Under the pieces are notes generated by a model. That model saw nothing but the letters and a program-made list of their open reading frames with translations. It was not told where the DNA came from and did no database searches. The translations under genes were made by a program, and so were the position numbers. A stretch of DNA of 7,930 nt, taken from Paracoccaceae bacterium. Lineage in GTDB: Bacteria; Pseudomonadota; Alphaproteobacteria; Rhodobacterales; Rhodobacteraceae. Below are positions 1 to 5,741 of the stretch, piece by piece (positions within the stretch are counted from its first letter, which is position 1; every line of letters begins with the position of its first letter). The stretch covers positions 1 to 7,930 of the forward strand of contig SLKW01000424.1 of assembly GCA_007134405.1 (NCBI GenBank). Direction: 5' to 3'.

Positions 1-545
1 AGCCAATGGGCGCGGCCGCTGCGCTCCAGCTCGGCGGCGAGATGTTCGTAGATCACCCGCAGATGCGTCACATCGGCCAGCGCATAGCGTTTCTGGGCGT
101 CCGTCAGGGGGCGCTGGGACCAGTCGGTGAAGCGCGAGGTCTTGTCGAGGCTCGAGCGCGCGATCTTGCGCACCAGCGTCTCGTAGCCGACCTGTTCGCC
201 GAATCCGCAGACCATCGAGGCGATCTGCGTGTCGAACAGGGGCTGCGGGATCACGCCGCCATCGATCCAGAAGATCTCGACATCCTGGCGGGCGGCATGA
301 AAGACCTTCACCACCGACCGGTTGCGCATCAGATCGAAGAGCGGCGCCAGGTCGATGCCTTCGGCCAGCGGATCGACAAGCACGGCGCCATCATTGCCGT
401 GGCCCGGCATCGCCAGCTGCACGAGGCACAGCTTGGAATAATAGGTCCGCTCGCGCAGAAACTCGGTATCGACGGTGACATAGGGCTCGCCCGCGGCCTC
501 GGCGCAGAAGGCCGCAAGCGCGTCGGTCGTGGTAATGGTCTGCAT
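1..545 (-). CDS. rnd: Ribonuclease D, 5' part (gene continues past the left edge)
   Basis: This is a 3'-5' exoribonuclease of the DEDD superfamily that trims the 3' ends of tRNA precursors and other structured RNAs in the cytoplasm. The 181 visible codons cover most of the exonuclease domain and show the DEDDy catalytic set: Asp26 and Glu28 in VDTEF, Asp88 in FHAARQD, and Tyr154 plus Asp158 in RYALADV. The sequence LCLVQLA after the first motif is also typical. The C-terminal HRDC domain of the family would lie beyond the edge. The start is the ATG at 545-543 on the minus strand. It is preceded by a GAGG four bases upstream, and the protein begins just before the first exonuclease strand, as expected. 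The gene is divergent from the permease gene. Nothing looks broken in the visible part. Identification is firm from the complete motif set. Confidence 0.93.
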   Translation of the reverse strand, partial: MQTITTTDALAAFCAEAAGEPYVTVDTEFLRERTYYSKLCLVQLAMPGHGNDGAVLVDPLAEGIDLAPLFDLMRNRSVVKVFHAARQDVEIFWIDGGVIPQPLFDTQIASMVCGFGEQVGYETLVRKIARSSLDKTSRFTDWSQRPLTDAQKRYALADVTHLRVIYEHLAAELERSGRAHW

Positions 546-668
546 CCTGCCTCGCTTGGCGGACAATTCGCCGCATGCGGACTCATATTGCGCGCCCCGC
601 CGAAAGGAAAGCCCGGCGCGTTGGGCAAGCGTGTTGGGCAGGCCGCAGCCTGCAAAGCGACGCGCGAC

Positions 669-698
669 TTGAACAGCAAGCGCTCTGGCCGCTATGCT
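669..698 (+). promoter_or_regulatory. Candidate sigma70 promoter for the permease gene
   Basis: TTGAAC at 669-674 and TATGCT at 693-698 are separated by 18 bases. They match the -35 and -10 consensus at 4 of 6 positions each, in a region otherwise rich in G and C. Transcription would begin near 705, leaving a leader of about 24 bases before the permease ATG. This is a pattern match only, and the start site is not proven. Confidence 0.4.
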
Positions 699-728
699 TC
701 TTCTCCATTGCCCGCGCCGGAGTGTTCG

Positions 729-1844
729 ATGTCCGCAAGTGCCGATCCCCTGCGCCCCCTGGCGGCCGCGACGCTGGGTCTGGCGCTGGCGATCATGATC
801 GGCTGGCTGCTGTCGATCGGGCGCGGGATCCTGATGCCCATCGTGATCGCGGTGCTGGCGGTCTACATCATCACCTCGGCCTCTGCGGCGATGGAGAGGT
901 TCCGGGCGACGCGCTGGATGCCGTCTTTTTTGCGCAAGCTGATCTTGCTTCTGGCTTTCGTCGTGCTGCTGACGGCCTTCAATGGCGTCGTCATCGTCAC
1001 GGTGCGCGATCTGGTGGCGCAGGCGCCGGAATACCAGGCGAACCTCGAACGGCTGATCAAGCGCGGCATGGAGATGCTGGGCATCGAGGGCAACCCCGAC
1101 TGGCAGACGATACAGACCATGACCATCGGCCGGATCGACATGCAGCAGTTCCTGGGCGGCGTGGCCGGGTCGGTGGGCGCGCTGGCGGGCGTCGTCGTGC
1201 TGATCGTCGTCTACGCCGTCTTCCTGTTCGCCGAGGCGGCGGGGTTCTCGCACAAGCTTTCGGTGGCGCTTCCCCAGCGGTTGCAGGCCGAGCGCACGAT
1301 GTCCGTCTTCCGCTCGATCAACGATCGCATCGGCGAGTATCTGGCGATCAAGACGCTGATCAACGTCATCATCGGTGCGGCCTCCTACGCCATCCTCTGG
1401 GCATTCGGGGTCGATCACGCGATCTTCTGGGCGCTTCTGATCGCGTTGCTCAACTACATCCCCTATTTCGGCTCGCTCATCGCGGTGGTCTTTCCGGTGA
1501 TGATGTCGATGGTGCAATACGGCTCGGTTCAGCTGACGCTGGCGCTGGCAGTGTTGCTGGTCGCGGCGCAGATGTTCGTCGGCAACTACCTGGAACCGCG
1601 GATGATCGGGCGCAAGGTGAACATGTCGCCCTTCGTGGTCGTGGTGGCGCTGTCGTTCTGGACGGCGTTCTGGGGCGTGCCGGGGGCGGTTCTGGCCGTG
1701 CCGCTCACCTCTATGCTGGCGATCATCCTGGCGGCCTTCGACCAGACCCGCCCCTTCGCCGTGCTTCTGGCGCAGGATGTCAGCGAGTTCGAGCGCACCG
1801 ACCGCCCCGCCCTGGAAGCCCCGTCCGAGCGCGCCGCCTCTTGA
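729..1844 (+). CDS. AI-2E family (PerM/YdiK-type) membrane transporter
   Basis: This is an inner-membrane protein of 371 residues, the usual length for the AI-2E/PerM family. The family includes a few members tied to autoinducer-2 export or ion efflux, but most members, including this one, have no known substrate. Hydrophobic segments lie near residues 11-30, 33-50, 70-92, 147-169, 206-228, 232-256, 264-286 and 300-335. The soluble loop typical of the family spans about 93-145. Family hallmarks are [16 protein letters not shown] (242-257) and, further on, NYLEP (286-290) followed by [13 protein letters not shown] (315-327). The start at 729 was chosen because GGAG at 719-722 lies six bases upstream and the protein then opens just before the first membrane segment. 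The open frame continues upstream to position 6 but overlaps rnd on the opposite strand, and that extension has no membrane-protein character. A substrate cannot be assigned from sequence. Confidence 0.88.
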   Translation: MSASADPLRPLAAATLGLALAIMIGWLLSIGRGILMPIVIAVLAVYIITSASAAMERFRATRWMPSFLRKLILLLAFVVLLTAFNGVVIVTVRDLVAQAPEYQANLERLIKRGMEMLGIEGNPDWQTIQTMTIGRIDMQQFLGGVAGSVGALAGVVVLIVVYAVFLFAEAAGFSHKLSVALPQRLQAERTMSVFRSINDRIGEYLAIKTLINVIIGAASYAILWAFGVDHAIFWALLIALLNYIPYFGSLIAVVFPVMMSMVQYGSVQLTLALAVLLVAAQMFVGNYLEPRMIGRKVNMSPFVVVVALSFWTAFWGVPGAVLAVPLTSMLAIILAAFDQTRPFAVLLAQDVSEFERTDRPALEAPSERAAS

Positions 1845-1889
1845 CCTGAATCATGTCGTTGCCGCGCCGCGGCGCCTAGCCTGCACCGA
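1841..1889 (+). promoter_or_regulatory. FNR/Dnr-like site and class II promoter ahead of ftsH-phaC
   Basis: TTGACCTGAATCAT (1841-1854) matches the CRP/FNR-family dyad TTGAT-N4-ATCAA at 8 of 10 fixed bases, and 9 of 10 if the common alphaproteobacterial variant TTGAC is allowed. TAGCCT at 1877-1882 can serve as a weak -10. Its spacing would put the start at about 1889, which places the centre of the dyad exactly at -41.5, the class II activator position. No good -35 exists at the expected place, as is usual for activator-dependent promoters. The site overlaps the permease stop codon. The GC-rich 12-base palindrome GCGCCGCGGCGC (1864-1875) lies between box and -10. Site and spacing are visible. 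Regulation by FnrL, Dnr or a relative is inferred. Confidence 0.42.
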
Positions 1890-1907
1890 TCGCCCAAAGA
1901 TTGACCG

Positions 1908-3728
1908 ATGGACAAGCAACAGCAATATCACATCTGGTACTTCGTCGCCGCCTTCCTGGCGCTGCTGATCTTCCAGAGCTGGCTCTCGACGGCGACAGTG
2001 ACCGAGCGCATCGCCTATTCGACATTTCTCGAGCATCTGGAGGCCGACCGGATCGACACCGTCACCGTGCGCGCCGAGCAGATCGAGGGGCGCTACCGCG
2101 ACCCGGTGAACGGGCATACGCATTTCGTCACCAACATCGTCCCCGAGGACCTGACCGCGCGGCTGGAGCAATCGACGGCCGAATTCGACGGCACCGTTCA
2201 GAACACGTTCCTGATGATGGTCCTGTCCTGGGTCATCCCCATCGCGCTCATCCTCTTCGTCTGGCTCTACGTCTTTCGCCGGTTTGCCGAACGCCAGGGG
2301 ATGGGCGGCATGATGAATGTCGGCAAGTCCAAGGCCAAGATCTATGTCGAGAAGGACACCGGCGTCACCTTCGACGACGTCGCCGGCGTCGACGAGGCGA
2401 AGTCGGAACTCAAGGAGATCGTCGATTTCCTGACCGAGCCCGAAAAGTTCGGCCGCCTCGGCGCGCGCATCCCCAAGGGCATCCTGCTCACCGGCCCGCC
2501 GGGCACCGGCAAGACCCTCTTCGCCCGCGCCATCGCCGGCGAGGCGGGGGTGCCCTTCTTCTCGATCTCGGGCTCGGAATTCGTCGAGATGTTCGTGGGC
2601 GTCGGCGCGGCGCGGGTGCGCGACCTCTTCGAGCAGGCGCGCAAGGCCGCCCCCTGCATCATCTTCATCGACGAACTCGACGCGCTGGGCAAGAAGCGGG
2701 GCGTCGGCAATTTCGGCGGCGGGCACGACGAGAAGGAACAGACGCTCAACCAGCTTTTGGCCGAGCTCGACGGCTTCGACCCGCGCGAGGGCATCGTGCT
2801 TCTGGCCGCGACCAACCGGCCCGAGATTCTTGACCCAGCGCTGATGCGCGCCGGCCGGTTCGACCGCCAGGTGGTCGTCGACCGGCCCGACCGCACCGGC
2901 CGCGCGGCGATCCTGCGCGTGCATCTGCGCAAGGTGCAGATCGAGCCCGCGCTCGATGTCGACGCCATCGCCGGGCTGACGCCGGGCTTTACCGGGGCGG
3001 AACTCGCGAACCTCGTCAACGAAGCCGCGATCCAGGCCACCCGCCGCGGGGCCGAGCGCGTCGCCATGCAGGACGTCACCGCCGCCATCGAACGCATCGT
3101 CGCCGGGATGGAGCGCAAGGGCCGGCTTCTGAACGAGAAGGAGCGCGAGACCGTCGCCTGGCACGAGATGGGCCATGCGCTGGCCGCCGCCGCGCTGCCC
3201 GGCGCCGATCCCGTCCACAAGGTCTCGATCATCCCGCGCACCATCGGCGCGCTGGGCTACACGATGACCCGGCCGACCGAGGACCGATTCCTCATCACCC
3301 GGTCCGAGCTTGAAAACCGCATGGTGATGCTCCTATCCGGTCGCGCGGCCGAGGAGATCCGCTTCAACGAGGTCTCGACCGGCGCGGCAGACGACCTTGT
3401 GCGCGCCACCGACATCGCGCGCCAGATCGTCACCCGCTTCGGCATGCATGAGAAGCTCGGCCAGGCTGTGCTGGAGCACAATCGCAGCGGCTTTCTGGGC
3501 GAAGATCGCATGAGCTTCGCGCCGCGCGATCATTCCGAAGCGACGGCGCGCGAGGTGGACCTTGCCGTGCGCGATCTGCTCGACGCGGCCTACGGCCGGG
3601 CGCTCAAGCTGCTGCGCGAGCGCGCCGGCGACCTGAAAGCCGGGGCCGCGCTGCTTCTGGAACGCGAGACGATCACCCCCGAGGATTTCCCGCCTCTGCG
3701 CCCCCCCGCCGCCGAAGCCGCCGAGTGA
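1908..3728 (+). CDS. ftsH: ATP-dependent zinc metalloprotease, FtsH family (probable accessory paralogue)
   Basis: This is a membrane-anchored AAA+ protease that extracts and degrades membrane and unstable cytosolic proteins as a hexamer. It has 606 residues. Membrane segment 1 is at about 9-26, a periplasmic domain follows to about 100, and membrane segment 2 is at about 101-123. The AAA module has Walker A GPPGTGKT (196-203), the pore loop with Phe229 in FVEMFVG, Walker B IIFIDE (251-256), and the second region of homology with arginine fingers Arg314 and Arg317. The protease domain has HEMGH (419-423) and the third zinc ligand Asp496 in GAADDL, so it should be active. Methionine replaces the usual Ala or Ser in HExGH. 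It is shorter at the C-terminus than typical housekeeping FtsH of about 640 residues. The usual neighbours of housekeeping ftsH, such as tilS, are missing, so I infer a second, specialised FtsH. The Shine-Dalgarno is weak (AAAGA at 1896-1900), but the ATG opens directly before membrane segment 1. Confidence 0.95.
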   Translation: MDKQQQYHIWYFVAAFLALLIFQSWLSTATVTERIAYSTFLEHLEADRIDTVTVRAEQIEGRYRDPVNGHTHFVTNIVPEDLTARLEQSTAEFDGTVQNTFLMMVLSWVIPIALILFVWLYVFRRFAERQGMGGMMNVGKSKAKIYVEKDTGVTFDDVAGVDEAKSELKEIVDFLTEPEKFGRLGARIPKGILLTGPPGTGKTLFARAIAGEAGVPFFSISGSEFVEMFVGVGAARVRDLFEQARKAAPCIIFIDELDALGKKRGVGNFGGGHDEKEQTLNQLLAELDGFDPREGIVLLAATNRPEILDPALMRAGRFDRQVVVDRPDRTGRAAILRVHLRKVQIEPALDVDAIAGLTPGFTGAELANLVNEAAIQATRRGAERVAMQDVTAAIERIVAGMERKGRLLNEKERETVAWHEMGHALAAAALPGADPVHKVSIIPRTIGALGYTMTRPTEDRFLITRSELENRMVMLLSGRAAEEIRFNEVSTGAADDLVRATDIARQIVTRFGMHEKLGQAVLEHNRSGFLGEDRMSFAPRDHSEATAREVDLAVRDLLDAAYGRALKLLRERAGDLKAGAALLLERETITPEDFPPLRPPAAEAAE

Positions 3729-3735
3729 GGTTCCG
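3725..3735 (+). promoter_or_regulatory. phaC ribosome binding site overlapping the ftsH stop codon
   Basis: GTGAGG at 3725-3730 contains the ftsH stop TGA (3726-3728) and gives a GAGG Shine-Dalgarno five bases before the phaC ATG at 3736. Ribosomes ending ftsH would sit on this site. That supports translational coupling and fixes the phaC start. Confidence 0.7.
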
Positions 3736-5580
3736 ATGTCGAAACGCCGCCCCACGCCCGATCGCGCCACCGAGACCCCCTCCGTGCCGAAAGCCCAGCG
3801 CAAGGCGCCGAAACACGCGCCCAGCCCCCCTGCCGCACCCGCGCAGGGAGGCGTCTGGGACGAACACCCGTTCCAGTCGCTCGACCGGGGTGCGATGGCG
3901 ACCATCGCGCCCTTCACCGCCGGGCTTTCGCCGCATGCGATGTTCGATGCCTGGGCCGATTGGGCGATGCATCTGGCGCGTGCTCCCGGACGGCAGTTGG
4001 AATTGATCGAACGGGCGCGGATCAACGCGCTGAAACTGGCCCGCTACGGGACCGAGACGATGCTCGGCCGCGCCCCCGAGAAGCCCTTTACGGCGAAGCC
4101 CTGGGACACACGCTGGCAGCACGAGGGGTGGGAGCGCCTGCCCTTCGGCCTGTGGCAACAGCAGTTCCTGGCCGTGCATGACTGGTGGGACGCCGCCACC
4201 GCCGATCTTCGCGGGCTGCGCCGGCAGAACGCCCAGCGCACCGGCTTCATTGCGCGGCAATTGCTGGACACGGTCTCGCCCGCCAACTTCCCCCTCGCCA
4301 ATCCAGAGATCCTGGAACAGAGCGCCCGCTGCGGCGGCCGAAACTGGATCGAGGGGGCCGCGCATTTCAGCGAGGACGCGATGCGCACGCTGACCCAGGA
4401 ACACAAGCCGATCCCGGCAGAATTCGCGCTGGGTGAGCATCTGGCGTGCACGCCGGGCCGGGTTGTCTGGCGCAACGACATCATGGAACTGATCCAGTAC
4501 GCGCCACAAACCGACAAGGTCCAGGCCGAGCCGGTGCTGATCATACCGGCCTGGATCATGAAGTACTACGTGCTCGACCTTTCGCCGCACAACTCGCTCA
4601 TCAACTGGCTGGTTGGTCAGGGTTACACCGTCTTCTGCATCTCCTGGTGCAACCCGACGGCCGCGCAGGCCGACCTCTCGCTCGAGGATTACCGGCGCCG
4701 GGGGATCATGGCGGCGCTCGACGTGGTCACCACGATCGTCCCGGACGTCAAGGTTCACGTGAACGGCTATTGCCTGGGCGGCACGCTTCTTGCCGTCGCG
4801 GTGGCGAAGATGGCGCGCGACCATGACGACCGGCTGGCCTCGGTCACGCTGATGGCCGCACAGGTGGATTTCGCCGAAGCCGGCGAGTTGCTGCTCTTTC
4901 TCGACGAAAGCCAGGTCGCGTTCCTGGAGGATTTGATGTGGTCGCGCGGCTACCTGGACCGGCCGCAGATGGCCGGTGCCTTTGCCGCGATCCGCTCCGA
5001 GGACCTGATCTGGTCGCGCGCCGTGGACCGCTATTTTCTGGGCAGGCCCGACCTGCCCTCGGATCTGGGCGTCTGGAACGGCGACACGACACGGATGCCC
5101 GCGCGAATGCATTCGGAATACCTGCGCGGCATCTTCCTCGAGAACCGCATCACCGCCGGGCGTTTCGCGGTCGAGGACCGGGTGATCGCGCTCAAGGACA
5201 TCGACGTGCCGATGTTCGTCATCGGCACCGAGACCGATCACATCGCGCCCTGGCGGTCGGTCTACAAGACCGCGCTCTTCACCGATTGCGACCTGCATTT
5301 CCTGCTCACCAAGGGCGGCCATAACGGTGGCATCCTGTCCGAGCCCGGCCACAAGGGCCGCCACTACCGTATCGGCCACCGCCCGGCCGGCGAAAATTAC
5401 CGTGGCCCCGATAGCTGGCTGGCGATGCACAAGCCGCAGCCCGGCTCGTGGTGGCCCGAATGGGGCGACTGGTTGCTTTCGCACAGCAGCGGCACCACCA
5501 CCCCGCCCCAGATGGGCGCACCCGAAGCGGGCTACCCGCCCCTTGACCCGGCGCCGGGCACCTACATTCACCAAACCTGA
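3736..5580 (+). CDS. phaC: Class I-like poly(3-hydroxyalkanoate) synthase family protein
   Basis: PHA synthases polymerise (R)-3-hydroxyacyl-CoA into polyester granules, releasing CoA. This 614-residue protein carries the PhaC N-terminal domain (about 43-235, with HPFQSLDR, TAGLSPHA, FLAVHDWWDAAT and SPANFPLANPEIL) and the alpha/beta-hydrolase core. The lipase-like box GYCLGGT supplies Cys346. Asp501 in TETDHIAPW and His529 in GGHNGG complete the triad. The ending, with PGSWWPEW and APGTYIHQ, is class I-like. Two things are odd. The segment after the catalytic His reads GGHNGGILSEP rather than the SGHIAGVVNP of well-studied synthases. The first 40 residues are Pro/Ala/Lys/Arg-rich and probably disordered. 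The gene starts 7 bases after ftsH and is surely in its operon. The usual PHA neighbours (phaA, phaB, phaP, phaR, phaZ) are absent from the window. It may therefore be a paralogue with a modified role rather than the main granule synthase. Family assignment is firm, but polymerase activity is not proven. Confidence 0.9.
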   Translation: MSKRRPTPDRATETPSVPKAQRKAPKHAPSPPAAPAQGGVWDEHPFQSLDRGAMATIAPFTAGLSPHAMFDAWADWAMHLARAPGRQLELIERARINALKLARYGTETMLGRAPEKPFTAKPWDTRWQHEGWERLPFGLWQQQFLAVHDWWDAATADLRGLRRQNAQRTGFIARQLLDTVSPANFPLANPEILEQSARCGGRNWIEGAAHFSEDAMRTLTQEHKPIPAEFALGEHLACTPGRVVWRNDIMELIQYAPQTDKVQAEPVLIIPAWIMKYYVLDLSPHNSLINWLVGQGYTVFCISWCNPTAAQADLSLEDYRRRGIMAALDVVTTIVPDVKVHVNGYCLGGTLLAVAVAKMARDHDDRLASVTLMAAQVDFAEAGELLLFLDESQVAFLEDLMWSRGYLDRPQMAGAFAAIRSEDLIWSRAVDRYFLGRPDLPSDLGVWNGDTTRMPARMHSEYLRGIFLENRITAGRFAVEDRVIALKDIDVPMFVIGTETDHIAPWRSVYKTALFTDCDLHFLLTKGGHNGGILSEPGHKGRHYRIGHRPAGENYRGPDSWLAMHKPQPGSWWPEWGDWLLSHSSGTTTPPQMGAPEAGYPPLDPAPGTYIHQT

Positions 5581-5654
5581 ACGCGGTGCTTTCGTCCCCG
5601 AAACGCGGGTGCCGGAAGGGGTTGAAGTTCGGTTAAGATTTTTCGCTTTTTGGA

Positions 5655-5683
5655 ATTATATCAAGGTCTTGGTCGTTTGTCCA
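5655..5683 (-). promoter_or_regulatory. Near-consensus promoter pointing leftward into the phaC 3' end
   Basis: Read on the minus strand, TGGACA (5683-5678) and TATAAT (5660-5655) are separated by 17 bases. That is 5 of 6 and 6 of 6 matches to the sigma70 consensus, the strongest promoter-like match I noticed in this window. Transcription would start near 5648 and run antisense to the end of phaC. No gene follows in this direction except a long antisense open frame that looks like a shadow of phaC. A small RNA or antisense transcript is possible. No clear terminator was seen for it. On the plus strand, a weaker pair (TTAAGA 5633-5638, TATATC 5657-5662, 18-base spacer) uses the same AT-rich patch. 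Confidence 0.45.
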
Positions 5684-5693
5684 AATTTGGACA
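5678..5693. repeat. Perfect 16-base palindrome, operator-like
   Basis: TGTCCAAATTTGGACA is its own reverse complement over all 16 bases. It sits in the convergent gap between phaC and recQ, and its left six bases form the -35 of the leftward promoter. That arrangement is typical of a repressor operator. As RNA it would give a 6-bp stem with an AATT loop, but no T-run follows in either direction, so a terminator is less likely. It does not fit the PpsR spacing (TGT-N12-ACA) or an FNR box. I cannot name its binding protein. Confidence 0.6.
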
Positions 5694-5741
5694 GCGCCCT
5701 TTATTTGCGGGGTTTGTCGCGTGAATCCCCCTGCCACCGTC

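Larger units (their letters stand above)
5581..5741. other. Convergent intergenic region between phaC and recQ
   Basis: This 161-base gap is clearly richer in A and T than the flanking genes, most strongly at 5622-5710. It holds the palindrome and promoter described separately. An imperfect hairpin (5612-5632, CCGGAA pairing with TTCGG around a bulged G) precedes TTAAGATTTTT and could be a weak phaC terminator, but the stem is only five pairs. No convincing terminator for recQ was found, and no small protein gene with a good start was seen. Confidence 0.5.

Noticed and set aside
571..580. Ten-base palindrome CCGCATGCGG upstream of rnd
   Set aside because: It is short, common in GC-rich DNA, and lacks a well-matched promoter nearby to give it meaning.
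6..728. Upstream extension of the permease frame over rnd
   Set aside because: The region codes for RNase D on the opposite strand with full catalytic motifs. The ATG at 729 has a good Shine-Dalgarno and gives a normal permease length.
1851..3218. A 455-codon open frame antisense to ftsH
   Set aside because: It lacks any recognisable domain and is explained by third-position GC bias in the real ftsH gene.
3673..5574. A 633-codon open frame antisense to phaC, with a promoter-like sequence ahead of it
   Set aside because: It mirrors phaC codon for codon in a high-GC genome. It is rich in Arg, Gly, His and Asp with no recognisable domain, while phaC on the other strand is complete and conserved. 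The promoter is reported separately.
5581..5612. Near-direct repeat ACGCGGTGC / ACGCGGGTGC just after phaC
   Set aside because: There are only two imperfect copies of nine to ten bases, with no sign of a larger repeat or attachment site.
5612..5645. Possible rho-independent terminator after phaC
   Set aside because: The stem has five pairs with a bulge and a ten-base loop, and the T-tract does not follow directly. It is mentioned only in the description of the gap.
5651..5664. Second FNR-like dyad TGGAATTATATCAA in the phaC-recQ gap
   Set aside because: Only one half-site (ATCAA) is good, and the match coincides with the AT-rich -10 region, so chance is the simpler explanation.
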